Below, in pieces: positions 9,701-16,549 of a stretch of 45,111 nt of DNA. The number at the start of each line of letters is the position of its first letter. Positions within the stretch are counted from its first letter, which is position 1. The translations under genes and the position numbers were made by a program. The stretch is from a virus: the IMG/VR virus record IMGVR_UViG_3300049783_000416, positions 1-45,111 of that record, one strand, 5' to 3'. The notes under the pieces were generated by a model, which worked only from the letters and a program-made list of their open reading frames with translations, was not told where the DNA came from and made no database searches.

Positions 9701-10386
9701 ACTTCAGTTTGCAGAGAAGTATAAGCTACTTGTGCTAGAATATTATTTTGGATTAATTGTCCAATCCAATAGTGTGCAACTAATTCAGGACCTCGAGATC
9801 CGTCGACTTGTGCAACAGTTTGATCCCAATAATATTTAATATTATTATAAGTTTTTTCATTTCCGCCATAACGTAAGTCATTTAAGTACGAGTCAAGTAT
9901 ATAGCCAACATCTCTTTCGCATTTTAGTACACTAGTATTTGTATAATTATAAAACGTATCCTGTGTAGCATTTGTTACAGAACTTATCCAAGTGTGGGTA
10001 GCAGTGTCAGTTGATACTCCAGCATCAACTGTAATATTTACATTTGCTGTAACTCCTGTAACTATTAATGCCTTACCGAGGAACGGAACAGCTCCAGCAG
10101 AGCTGTTAGTAAATGTTATTCCGCCTGCTGCAATAATAATTGCATCACCTATATTTAAATTGTGTGTGCCAATTGTTAATAATAATACTCCAGTAGTAGG
10201 AGTGTATACTGCTGCTGTTGGGGTATACTGCTGTGCAGTAGCAACCCTGTTAGCTATAAATGCACTCATTTCTTTCTGTATGAAAGATTTATTAGAGCTT
10301 ATTAATCCGTAAGCATTTGGAAAACGACTATCGTTTGCCCCGATACCAGGTTTAAATACATAATTTTTTATCTGCGTCTTTGCCAT
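3715..10386 (-). CDS. giant repetitive tail/fibre structural protein (2223 aa)
   Basis: This is the longest gene in the window. Residues 1-180 include an alpha-helical-looking module in two parts, FIQKEMSAFI and CERDVGYILDSYLNDLRYGG, split by a beta insertion of roughly 95 residues. A similar beta motif (PTTGxxxxTIGxHxLxxGDxIxIAxxGITF) recurs near residues 55-100 and 250-300. About residues 795-1290 form at least six degenerate repeats with the core GG.SPANDL.I. The following region (VHRPFDGGVMLGTGGPQHGA, YIRYQSGKGIMYTTGALFAP) and the end (NVYKVSGSAIDANIIIRWGE) are of a type I recall from large virion proteins of marine T4-like phages. No enzymatic motif was recognised. It follows the 293-aa gene by 3 bases, with only weak SD-like sequence GGATTATAAAAC before the ATG. 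It is probably part of the distal tail or baseplate-attached fibres. Confidence 0.85.
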   Translation of the reverse strand: MAKTQIKNYVFKPGIGANDSRFPNAYGLISSNKSFIQKEMSAFIANRVATAQQYTPTAAVYTPTTGVLLLTIGTHNLNIGDAIIIAAGGITFTNSSAGAVPFLGKALIVTGVTANVNITVDAGVSTDTATHTWISSVTNATQDTFYNYTNTSVLKCERDVGYILDSYLNDLRYGGNEKTYNNIKYYWDQTVAQVDGSRGPELVAHYWIGQLIQNNILAQVAYTSLQTEVVQTTSGTATEATAQFTPTDATYIPTTGKMTITIGSHTLQVGDEIHIAPAGITFTCALDGNATLHPYPRASGVPNTKGKDPYYYAPITITSVTSTTVTASVGISSDTSLHTFSSAVTNSVTSGPAAKINTLAFNTVDTIQNGLLSLPKLVNEGVGSVKFQGKYSIDEILLITNSTKSEVIYNFTSITTGGVVTISTNSVTEDPDFAKFLQITDGITTIKLNYNTSAHSSTDDIQLFVEQIENGKSVVTTRPYDFGTDAIERPRAANPLSMLDADFEYGLQPTKWAAIATLRGYPSVYEVPGTDTQVVSVVTDASAGTDGIGQSLITVTTVGPHGFTAGTPITIKALEDSVNGAARAEGSFVIVEIPTTSTFTFYAKSKVGTVNPTTLSTTYTQLRQAGFYTGATIGNPTFTVVSNGSSGTITTQLGIATGETIIPFDGGAPEIGSPLTNAAIPTGSQVTSIIDTSAGGGTYLTPIVTDNTAIAGTRVYLEDTTGIVPNLALDKGDGTATYINNVTATYIDVTDAFTAAIVPNKKTYPGIGGTNDTNNGINATFNIALDGNAGRTYTVAVNAAGTLYKIGDRLKLDGITLGGLSVTNDIVITVASVAANGGILTVTHAGVHWDGALSLTGIPGSYTPTGTGARWDLAYTAGSYTSVTQSSGTVVFASPTMSYAGSVGFGAKFAVTKTGTAYTATITTAGQDFVVNETFTILGENLGGVTPGNNATITIDTVGASDAIASISITGVGLDTTDASASFVVADLVEILGSDIGGTSPANDLYIVVDTVDGSGAITGSTATGTPPFVNLSFSTSIIGLGTYAGSSGTSAVFGIAASNGNYAVSITQAGGDYQPTETFVILGTSLGGATPANDLTITIDNVGGTGDITAITATGSGTTTGSNYAVVSANKVGTGATFDVAISGSGYTTSINTGGTFYGAGQVLTVGGVVLSGTSPANNLTINVTAIDAVTTGVITGISSSGTAATAGGPYTAVSPSNMPILGAGATFEINKNFTSYDSVTPSALGTGYALGDRIILPGTAFDGASPANDIVLTVSNINAGTGAIGGTTPNAAIANYGTNLDLISTITMTEATTAPISINQSITFSAIAIIDATFDNAHGLVPGASFITTITSDAAGNNHNLTAGSYIATNIPTVNSLRFQARAVGAIDTSSNVIQGAVYPRPDSFFVHRPFDGGVMLGTGGPQHGAQAIRQSKKYIRYQSGKGIMYTTGALFAPSYDIRSITADGVEVNSLITIVTDDNDHGVQPGGIVRLIGVETPGFNSGEQTAVPPKFDYTVEEVVDERTFKVRAVRRLGATTAVLGFGSQMSVVAWHGATVRSGIFDDQNGIFWEFDGTNVSVNQRTGTRQLAGTIALTVDNNLIVGTNTRFQDQLKAGDRVVIKGMTHVVSHVNSQTGMTVTPDWRGVVNITGAKINLVADKKVKQKDFNLDRLDGTGPSGYDIDIAKMQMIGIQYSWYGAGFIDFMLRGANGNFVFAHRMRNSNINTEAFMRSGNLPVRYEVTNEGPSGKLAAGMTNSQTTLKLFDGSFFPYAGTIYIDNEIITFTGRTDNTLTGLTRGATFTNFQAGANRSYTAAVAATHADRTGVILISQTITPLISHWGSAFITDGGFDSDRGYIFSYAETAVEVTTTKQTAFMIRLAPSVSNALIGDLGTRELLNRAQLLLTGLEVTSETGAGGIVIEGVLNPQNYPTNPNDVGWSGLSGVAQGGQPSFAQIASGGGVTWSTGAAATTANITSVPNITGVINSGQNNWGNNNRYISVSANDFAAVFGERDIGLVLGKPITGSGIPSNTTITDGYIDNSGNYGYFRLSNRANGLSSNTVDAYTIPFNVEGTNRNYGYFTVASFDASAGKIGTTVTGGNNGITVPANTQINSVTLLSYAGTDYYEVTFNNAFTGTLQATSGTLALEFVQPPFAQPGETIFSFIAVPGERSTLDLNDLKELTNTPLGGRGTYPNGPDVLAINVYKVSGSAIDANIIIRWGEAQA
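6510..8000 (-). repeat. six or more approx. 80-aa beta repeats within the 2223-aa protein
   Basis: Successive copies share a pattern of LG..LGG.SPANDLTI.ID.V...G.I..I...G. Recognisable cores are GGLSVTNDIVITV, GGVTPGNNATITI, GGTSPANDLYIVV, GGATPANDLTITI, SGTSPANNLTINV and DGASPANDIVLTV. Spacing is about 180-390 bases and is mostly near 260, so units differ in length. This looks like a stack of small beta domains in a fibre shaft and is a likely site of copy-number change by recombination. Confidence 0.7.
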
Positions 10387-10389
10387 GTT

Positions 10390-11271
10390 TTATAATCCAA
10401 ATGCTATTGATAGTGATAGTGCGGTACTATCTACATATTGTTTGTTAGTTACAGCACTAGCAGTTGCAGGCAATGCTGCAATCGTAGCTGCTGTAAATAT
10501 TGCTGTGTTAGGAGTTGTTGCTCCGATTACTGTGTTATTTATAGTAGTGTTAACTACTGGTAGGGTCGAACCGGTAAGTCCAATAGTGCCTATTGAATTG
10601 CCGTCTATCCTCACAAAAATTTTATTTGCTGCTGTAATATCTAAGTCAGTAGGAGAGCCAATACTTGTAATACCAAGACCGTCAATATTTAATGATCCGC
10701 CGACATATAAGTCACCAGCAATGCCAACGCCGCCAGCAACTGTAACTGCGCCAGTTAATGAACTACTTGCAGACGTTGTGTTAGTAACTGCTATACTACC
10801 ATATAATCCAACTGGATCTAATACTGTTATAGTTCCATATATAGTGCCAGCAGCGTTACCGTAATATAATTGATCCGGTGCATCCGAGGCCATATTAAAC
10901 GTAAGCCTACCAGATGATTTTCCTTGGGCAGCTGACCCAGTTGATGAATCACTGTGGCGCAACCCTTCGTTATATAAAGTTAGTGTTCCTACAACACTAC
11001 TAAAAATACTAAACGTAAGTGTACTTAATGTTAGATCAATTGATTTAGATGTATTTCTATACATTGTTAGTGCAGGATTGTCAGTGCCGTTACCAACTAC
11101 AGTTCTAAAGTCTCCATCTACTTCAGTAAACGTAAAGTCAGCAGCGGCTCCAGCTTCTGCTCCTTCGAGTATAAGTGATTTAGCAGTGATATTTCCTGAT
11201 GGGTCTACAGCAAAGCTAGGGCTTTCAAACCCGCTTTTAGATTTTAAGGGTGCATTTACAATCGTCGACAT
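10390..11271 (-). CDS. fibre-like structural protein (293 aa)
   Basis: The protein is rich in Ser, Thr, Gly and Ala with beta-strand periodicity. The segment SSSLTGAVTVAGGVGIAGDL followed by YVGGSLNIDG (about residues 165-195) is a shaft motif I recall from many marine phage fibre proteins. The C-terminal part ends in PATASAVTNKQYVDS, a pattern typical of a register-setting segment near fibre ends, where trimer formation is plausible. It has its own late promoter about 25 bases upstream and a GGAG ribosome-binding site some 11 bases before the ATG. It is followed immediately by the 2223-aa gene. The precise position in the virion is unknown. Confidence 0.75.
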   Translation of the reverse strand: MSTIVNAPLKSKSGFESPSFAVDPSGNITAKSLILEGAEAGAAADFTFTEVDGDFRTVVGNGTDNPALTMYRNTSKSIDLTLSTLTFSIFSSVVGTLTLYNEGLRHSDSSTGSAAQGKSSGRLTFNMASDAPDQLYYGNAAGTIYGTITVLDPVGLYGSIAVTNTTSASSSLTGAVTVAGGVGIAGDLYVGGSLNIDGLGITSIGSPTDLDITAANKIFVRIDGNSIGTIGLTGSTLPVVNTTINNTVIGATTPNTAIFTAATIAALPATASAVTNKQYVDSTALSLSIAFGL

Positions 11272-11295
11272 ATATTACATTACTCCATCCACTTG

Positions 11296-11303
11296 TATTT
11301 ATC
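11296..11303 (-). promoter_or_regulatory. late promoter GATAAATA
   Basis: The minus strand reads GATAAATA here, about 25 bases before ATG 11271. It fits the NATAAATA late-promoter form of T4-like marine phages (T4 consensus TATAAATA). Confidence 0.65.
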
Positions 11304-11314
11304 ACTTAAAATAT

Positions 11315-12064
11315 TTAACGAGTAAGCGTATTTTGGCAATGAAAGTACTGTGCAGTGTAAATAACCTTTACGCCATCGTTTCCAGTTATAGGTGTGTTTG
11401 CTTGTCCGCCCATGCCATTGTGATAAACACAATAATAGTGTAAGGTAGGTGTATTTGCAGCAACAACTATCTCAGTATATGCTCCTGCGGTTCCTGCGGT
11501 TCCGACTACAGTAACACCTGTAGTGTACTCAGTACCACTCTCATGAATGCCGTGCGGAGTTACTGAAAATCTTAGTGGGTGGTTACTGTTACTAGAATCT
11601 GATTGATCAAATTTATATGTGCTACCTTCTACTAGATTAAGAGTATCTTGCCGTAGTCCGTCTATAAAGTATTTATTACCCTGCGAAGTACTAACTACCG
11701 TAACAACATATGTTGGGGTTACAACCGGTGTTACAGCAGGACTTACTACAACTTCAACGTAGCTTTTGTTTACAGTAGCAGATACAGCAATCAACTCACG
11801 CACTGTATGATTTCTGGCATATACTACTATACTAGCAACATCGTCTGTTGCTGTTACTAATACTTTAATTATTTCTTTGTGTGTTGTATCAAGGTCTGAT
11901 GATATAGTATATTCAACTGACGACATTTCTCCAACATAAAATCGATCTAATAATGTATCAGTATATACTTGTTTCCAGGGGCCATTATGACTTGTGCCTG
12001 AATTGTTTTTAAATAATACTGTATTTTTTAACCCGTCGGTTAAATACTTTGTAAGTCGTTGCAT
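11315..12064 (-). CDS. structural protein with C-terminal cupredoxin (type-1 copper) domain
   Basis: This 249-aa protein has a beta-rich N-terminal part (residues 1-105), a Pro/Thr/Val linker (about 107-118) and a cupredoxin-like domain (about 118-222). The domain shows the whole blue-copper ligand set: His162 in NHPLRFS, then Cys212, His215 and Met218 in YYCVYHNGMGG. It also has the usual preceding strands (YFIDGLRQDTLNLVEGSTY, KFDQSDSSNSNHP). Copper binding is inferred from the complete motif. A cupredoxin in a virion gene is unusual; electron transfer, copper capture or simple reuse of a stable beta fold are all possible. Its late promoter touches the stop codon of the preceding oxygenase gene and there is an AGGGG site before the ATG. 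It sits between the modification cassette and the fibre genes. Confidence 0.8.
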   Translation of the reverse strand: MQRLTKYLTDGLKNTVLFKNNSGTSHNGPWKQVYTDTLLDRFYVGEMSSVEYTISSDLDTTHKEIIKVLVTATDDVASIVVYARNHTVRELIAVSATVNKSYVEVVVSPAVTPVVTPTYVVTVVSTSQGNKYFIDGLRQDTLNLVEGSTYKFDQSDSSNSNHPLRFSVTPHGIHESGTEYTTGVTVVGTAGTAGAYTEIVVAANTPTLHYYCVYHNGMGGQANTPITGNDGVKVIYTAQYFHCQNTLTR

Positions 12065-12085
12065 AGTAAACCCCTATCTTTGTAA

Positions 12086-12093
12086 TATTTATC
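12086..12093 (-). promoter_or_regulatory. late promoter GATAAATA
   Basis: GATAAATA on the minus strand, about 21 bases before ATG 12064. It overlaps the stop codon of the oxygenase gene ending at 12092, so it restarts late transcription of the structural genes just after the cassette. Confidence 0.65.
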
Positions 12094-12592
12094 AATTAAG
12101 AAGCTTACCTTTCAATATCCAATTTGCACTAACACGCCTAGGTACTGTGCTAGTTATAGGACAATGGTCAATTCGACAATCAAAAAATAAAGCTGAATTT
12201 TCTTTATGTTTATATGTTGCATCTTTAAATTGTGTTCCACCGTCAGCATCATTAACATAATATAATAAACTATAATATCCTTCATCATACATATCTTGGT
12301 GCCATCCGGTGTTTTGCCCAGCTGTATAAAAGTTAACCATGCATCTATGAAGATACTCTAATTGAAATATATCTTTGTTTGCATCTAACCAATAGTCAAG
12401 TGCATATATTAGCGTATCAGTTCCATGCCAATTGTTTGTATTATTTGTTATGTTAAACGGTTGTGTGAAAAATGCTCCAGCACCATCTTTCCCACCAGAG
12501 CTAGGATAATTCCAGTTGACCATAGGATCTAGAAGTTGATTATTAACTTTTTTATGTAGCCACTCCGGCAAAAAATTATCAAACTGTTTCAT
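12092..12592 (-). CDS. Fe(II)/2-oxoglutarate-dependent dioxygenase (paralog A)
   Basis: This 166-aa protein has the double-stranded beta-helix signature of prolyl-4-hydroxylase-like enzymes: HQD (His98, Asp100), a distal His143 in IDHCPI, and Arg153 in RRVSANW as the expected 2-oxoglutarate salt bridge. Such enzymes hydroxylate proteins, sugars or small molecules with O2. It is paralogous to the gene at 16028-16549: LPEWLH, CMVNFYTAGQNTGWHQD, YYSLLYYVN and GGTQFKD all have close counterparts. The ATG overlaps the stop codon region of the carbamoyltransferase gene, so it is the last gene of the cassette and co-translated with it. The substrate is unknown. Confidence 0.88.
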   Translation of the reverse strand: MKQFDNFLPEWLHKKVNNQLLDPMVNWNYPSSGGKDGAGAFFTQPFNITNNTNNWHGTDTLIYALDYWLDANKDIFQLEYLHRCMVNFYTAGQNTGWHQDMYDEGYYSLLYYVNDADGGTQFKDATYKHKENSALFFDCRIDHCPITSTVPRRVSANWILKGKLLN

Positions 12593-14412
12593 TAGTTATT
12601 TACAGTCAATAATTTATTATACTCAGGCAAATACAAATACTCTATCTTACTATATGCTAACGTGTGTAGTGCATCAGTTAGTGTTTCAACTAAAGGCTCG
12701 CCGCCTAAGTTAAAGCTAGTATTAAAGATAATTGGACATCCTGTCTTTTCTTTAAACGCTTTAATAATATCATAGTAATGCGGATTCTGTTCATGTGTAA
12801 CTGTTTGTATGCGGCAAGTTCCGTCAACATGAATAATAGCAGGGATCTTTTCAGCAATACCTGGTTGACAATTAACAGCATACATCATATGCGGACTGTC
12901 TTCCATACCACGTAAGTCAAACCATTCATGCGCATCTTCAGCTAGTATACTTCCTGCAAACGGTCTAAAGTATTCTCTACGTTTAATTTCGTTAACAAAG
13001 TCTTTTCCATCTTCAAATGTAGGATCAAACATTAAGCTCCTATTACCTAATGCACGTGGGCCTGCTTCAGAACGACCTTGGAAACATGCAACAATATGTT
13101 TGTTAGTCATTAAGTCAATTACACGTTGGTTATCTGCGTCTTCAATAGTTGCGTTATACTTGTTAGCTGCTTCAGTAATTTCATTGCTGGAATAACTACG
13201 TGGAGGACCCATATAAATGTCACGTCCGTTATTCTTTCTAATATCTTCGGTTAGCATGTAATGGCCAAGTAGTGCGGCGCCAATAGATGTGCCGCCATCA
13301 TTTGAAATAGGTTCAACAAATAGTTCAATACCTTTGTCACGCAAGCGATCTAATAAAAAGTAATTAGCTACACAGTTAAGGGCATAGCCGCCTGAAAATA
13401 CTACTTGTGTTTTGCCCGACAGTTTAACCGCTTTAAGTATAAGATTATACACTTGTTCCTGTGTTTCTTGTTGTGCAGCATATGCAAGATCTCTTCTATT
13501 TTGAAGTAAAGAAAGGTCGCCTTGTTGATCATGGTTAGTATCTAACTCGGGGTATGCTTTGGCGTTGACTAATGCTCCCCTAGGGTAGAACGAAACAAAC
13601 ATATTTCTATCTGATAGCATAACACCGTCTCCGTGCTCTACAAAAAACGGCGGTATATTTTTATTAGGCTCACCATAAGGAAATAATCCCATAGTTTTGC
13701 CTGCTTCAATTTCTTGAAAGCCTGCGTATTTTGTTGCTGCTTCGTATGTTTTAGTAATGCCTGCGGAACCAGAATGAACAGCAATATGAGTTCCTTCTTC
13801 TCCTAAGTGTTCGGAGGATGCATTATGATCAATATTTGTTAATATAGTGTCTTTACATGCACTATGCTTATATAGTGTTTTAAATGTCGAAGGGTAACTA
13901 CAATCTATAATTGATTCTACTTCCCACATACTCATTTCCCACATTGAATCAGGACGGTGTTTTGGTTCATAATTGTACTCTATATCTTGTACTGAACCGC
14001 AGCCGTCAATGACTAAAGAAACTGCACTGTCAAATCCTGAACGATAAAACGAACATGCTGAATGTAGTTTGTGATGCTGATGACTAAGATCAATTACTTG
14101 AGGATGATTTTGTGGTTCTATACGTTGATCAATTAATCCTAGCTTCCGGGCCATTCCGGTGTATATGTTATCACCTGTAAATTCAATTTTTCCAGCTGCT
14201 TCTATAGACGTAGTATGTGCCATAAACATGTAATCTACTTTGTCAGTATATTCTAATACCTTTGTCATTGCAGCAAGCGGCGAGCCGTCGTACTTATTTC
14301 TACTGAGGCGTTCTTCTTCAATTGAAAATACTATTTCGCCGTTTTTTACAAGACATACTCCTGCATTGTGGCCTCGAGAAATGCCTAAAATCCAAAAATC
14401 TGGTCTACTCAT
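12592..14412 (-). CDS. NodU/CmcH-family O-carbamoyltransferase
   Basis: This full-length 606-aa enzyme has both family domains. The N-terminal Kae1-like domain shows ILGISRGHNAGVCLV, EEERLSR, the metal-site histidines in HQHHKLHSACSFY (113, 114, 117), VIDGCGS, FSGGYALNCVAN (339-350) and PISNDGGTSIGAA. The C-terminal domain (from about 430) has QGRSEAGPRALGNRS (445-459), IKRREYFRPFA, IIHVDGTCRIQTV and TGCPIIFNTSFN. The family makes carbamoyl-adenylate from carbamoyl phosphate and ATP and transfers the carbamoyl group to a hydroxyl, as in nodulation factors, cephamycins and tobramycin. It follows the GT9 gene by 18 bases with an AAGGAC ribosome-binding site. The acceptor is likely a sugar or a hydroxyl made by the neighbouring oxygenases (inference). 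Confidence 0.93.
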   Translation of the reverse strand: MSRPDFWILGISRGHNAGVCLVKNGEIVFSIEEERLSRNKYDGSPLAAMTKVLEYTDKVDYMFMAHTTSIEAAGKIEFTGDNIYTGMARKLGLIDQRIEPQNHPQVIDLSHQHHKLHSACSFYRSGFDSAVSLVIDGCGSVQDIEYNYEPKHRPDSMWEMSMWEVESIIDCSYPSTFKTLYKHSACKDTILTNIDHNASSEHLGEEGTHIAVHSGSAGITKTYEAATKYAGFQEIEAGKTMGLFPYGEPNKNIPPFFVEHGDGVMLSDRNMFVSFYPRGALVNAKAYPELDTNHDQQGDLSLLQNRRDLAYAAQQETQEQVYNLILKAVKLSGKTQVVFSGGYALNCVANYFLLDRLRDKGIELFVEPISNDGGTSIGAALLGHYMLTEDIRKNNGRDIYMGPPRSYSSNEITEAANKYNATIEDADNQRVIDLMTNKHIVACFQGRSEAGPRALGNRSLMFDPTFEDGKDFVNEIKRREYFRPFAGSILAEDAHEWFDLRGMEDSPHMMYAVNCQPGIAEKIPAIIHVDGTCRIQTVTHEQNPHYYDIIKAFKEKTGCPIIFNTSFNLGGEPLVETLTDALHTLAYSKIEYLYLPEYNKLLTVNN

Positions 14413-14430
14413 GTACGTTGTCCTTAATTA

Positions 14431-15387
14431 TCAGTTGTTTATTATTGCGCTTGCAATTTTCTTTATTTGGTTTTCGGTTAGTGCCATTGCTTGTTCATTT
14501 TGCCTGTTAGCATGTTCGTCTGAAGTAATACGTATAGGATTATATACCCGTTTGCTTTTATTAAAATCAAAAACTTTAAAATTCTTGTTTTCTGGATACG
14601 AAACATTTTCAGGATATGTTGAACCTAATACTACATACGAAGGTTTATCTATTGCATGTGTAACGTGTTGCCCTACAGAATCACAACCAATAAATGCATC
14701 TGCTGCGTCTAGTAAGCCAAACCATTTTCGTAGATCTATATTTTCTACAAAGAATACTTCTTCTTTAACTCCTAACTTTTGAAAGTCTACGTTAAATTCG
14801 TTCATTAGTAATACGCAATATCTATGTTCAATTAAGCGTATTAGTCGTGCAGCGTCAGCTATTGTAAACGACCTTCCTGAGTTGTCAATAGGTCCACTAG
14901 GTGCCTCTATAGCACCTAGTGTGATGCCTTTTCCAAATGGTTGAAAAATTATCAAAGGTTTGTTATTACGCTTACTTTTCATATCTGTAATAATACTAGT
15001 TGCAGTAACCTTTTCTTCATTACTTAAATGTATTGCTAAATTTGATAATTCTTTATCTAATGATCCATTAATAATTATATCAAACGCTTGAGAAATAGAA
15101 CAGTGTTGATTATAATATTCCCATACACCGTACGGCTCAGGTACTATTAAATTTCGTTGTTGTATTTTATCTTTAAATAAATGCGCATGACCAACTGGAT
15201 ATGATCTAGCATGTAATTCTGGGTGCCCGGAAAATGCTTCGTATGCAAATTCTGAAAATATTATAAAATCATCTTGCGGATTATTTCTATGATATTTTTC
15301 TAATGCAGGAATAGCACAAATAACTCTGCCTATACCTCCATTTATATAAAATGCTGTATTTCTTTGATTAACTATTTCTTGTTTCAT
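14431..15387 (-). CDS. GT9 (heptosyltransferase-like) glycosyltransferase
   Basis: The product (318 aa) has a GT-B layout. An early GGIGRVICAIPALEKY (17-32) matches the glycosyltransferase family 9 start, and IGCDSVGQHVTHAIDKPS with VLGSTYPEN (233-261) matches the C-terminal nucleotide-sugar-binding region (Asp236, His241). GT9 enzymes such as WaaC and WaaF transfer heptose from ADP-heptose; others use different donors. The same window encodes HldE- and HldD-like enzymes, so an ADP-heptose donor is a good hypothesis. The start overlaps the stop of the upstream oxygenase gene by 4 bases (ATGA). The acceptor could be a virion protein, a host glycan or a small molecule; nothing in the sequence decides. 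Confidence 0.82.
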   Translation of the reverse strand: MKQEIVNQRNTAFYINGGIGRVICAIPALEKYHRNNPQDDFIIFSEFAYEAFSGHPELHARSYPVGHAHLFKDKIQQRNLIVPEPYGVWEYYNQHCSISQAFDIIINGSLDKELSNLAIHLSNEEKVTATSIITDMKSKRNNKPLIIFQPFGKGITLGAIEAPSGPIDNSGRSFTIADAARLIRLIEHRYCVLLMNEFNVDFQKLGVKEEVFFVENIDLRKWFGLLDAADAFIGCDSVGQHVTHAIDKPSYVVLGSTYPENVSYPENKNFKVFDFNKSKRVYNPIRITSDEHANRQNEQAMALTENQIKKIASAIINN

Positions 15388-16031
15388 AAATGTAACTCGT
15401 TTAAATTTTCATTTTTTCCAAATAGGCCTTTAACAAATACATTAAAGGCTAAGCTTATTCTTGTTTTATCTGATTTATTAGGTGCTACTTCGTGCAGTAG
15501 TGTAGAAGGAAAATATATAATACCATTAGTACCAACAGGAATAGTCCAATTACGTGAGTTAGCTAAGTTATACTCTGAAACATCTATTGCTAGTGTCTCA
15601 TTAGCAGTAATGTTTGTATTACTATTTGATGAAAACGTTATACTATCGGTTTCGTCAGTTTCTATATAATATACTCCGCTAATTATCGAATTAGAATGAT
15701 TGTGCTTATGGTGTGCAGTTCCAGGTGGATTAATATTCAACCACGACTGTGTTAGATAAAAACTATGTTTTTTATCAATACACATTACTTCATTTATATA
15801 CACATCTAAGCCATCAAGTATTCTTCTTTTTATTTCACTATAATGATCTAATTCTAAAATATTATGATTAGCTGAAGAAAAGTTTTGGGCTGTATTTAAC
15901 GTCATTTCCGTTTGCTCGTTAGTTGTGTCATGTACGTTAGTATCACTATAGTGCGTATCATATAAAAATACAGGAGTGCCAAACAATAACATAGTATTCG
16001 ATTGTGCCTTTGTTGGGTTGTATTCTATCAT
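15384..16031 (-). CDS. TIGR02466-type putative Fe(II)/2OG oxygenase
   Basis: This 215-aa protein resembles the TIGR02466 family of putative 2OG-Fe(II) oxygenases. It begins LLFGTPVFLYD, then has SWLNINPPGTAHHKHNHSNS with SGVYYIET, where His108, His110 and His112 offer the first metal ligands. A distal His180 lies in YFPSTLLHEVAP and Arg191 in TRISLAFN for 2-oxoglutarate. Members occur often in marine T4-like phages without assigned substrates. Both ends overlap neighbouring genes by 4 bases (ATGA), showing tight coupling with the dioxygenase upstream and the GT9 gene downstream. An ATG at residue 14 is possible but ATGA coupling favours the chosen start. Confidence 0.83.
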   Translation of the reverse strand: MIEYNPTKAQSNTMLLFGTPVFLYDTHYSDTNVHDTTNEQTEMTLNTAQNFSSANHNILELDHYSEIKRRILDGLDVYINEVMCIDKKHSFYLTQSWLNINPPGTAHHKHNHSNSIISGVYYIETDETDSITFSSNSNTNITANETLAIDVSEYNLANSRNWTIPVGTNGIIYFPSTLLHEVAPNKSDKTRISLAFNVFVKGLFGKNENLNELHL

Positions 16032-16549
16032 TGTTTCTTTTTCCCTCGTAATATCCAGTTTACACTAAGTCTTCTTGGAGATGTATTACGTATTGCTGCA
16101 TGCCATTCTGTACACTTAAATAACAAAAATCTGTTTTCTTTGTGTTTAACAGAAGGATGGTCTTTAAACTCAGTGCCGCCGTCGCTGGCATTTACATAAT
16201 ACAATAATGAATACCAATCGTTATCTTTATCTTCGGGTATATCTTGGTGCCATCCTGTATTTTGACTAGCTGTATAAAAGTTTATTAAACATCGATCAAC
16301 ATAGCTAAGTTCAAATAAGTTTCTATTATCATAAAGCCAACAATCTAACGCATACACTAGCGATCCGCACTGTGAAAAGTCTTGCTTTACGTCATGTTGA
16401 TATGGTATATGAGCCAACGATGCTTTATTAAGATCAGTATCAAGCCCGCCATATCCTGGAAAATGCCAATCTACAGTTGGTAATTCAAGCTCTTGACGAC
16501 AGCGTTCATGCAGCCATGCTGGTAATGTATCATCACTTATTAATATCAT
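16028..16549 (-). CDS. Fe(II)/2-oxoglutarate-dependent dioxygenase (paralog B)
   Basis: From ATG 16549 the protein is 173 aa, with HQD (His101, Asp103), distal His150 in EWHAAI and Arg160 in PRRLSVNW. It is a clear paralog of the 12092-12592 protein; LPAWLH, FYTASQNTGWHQD, WYSLLYYVN and GGTEFKDH align throughout. The frame is open to a GTG at 16582, but ATG 16549 aligns with the start of the paralog and gives only a 17-base overlap with the upstream gene, so it was preferred (ATG 16558 is also possible). Differences are concentrated around residues 33-62, where substrate-recognition loops commonly lie in this fold, so the two copies may act on different substrates. Confidence 0.87.
   Translation of the reverse strand: MILISDDTLPAWLHERCRQELELPTVDWHFPGYGGLDTDLNKASLAHIPYQHDVKQDFSQCGSLVYALDCWLYDNRNLFELSYVDRCLINFYTASQNTGWHQDIPEDKDNDWYSLLYYVNASDGGTEFKDHPSVKHKENRFLLFKCTEWHAAIRNTSPRRLSVNWILRGKKKQ

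Noticed and set aside
14413-14470. Weak TTGCAA...GATAAT promoter before the carbamoyltransferase
   Set aside because: The -35 match is poor and the gene lies 18 bases after GT9 with a good ribosome-binding site, so co-transcription suffices.
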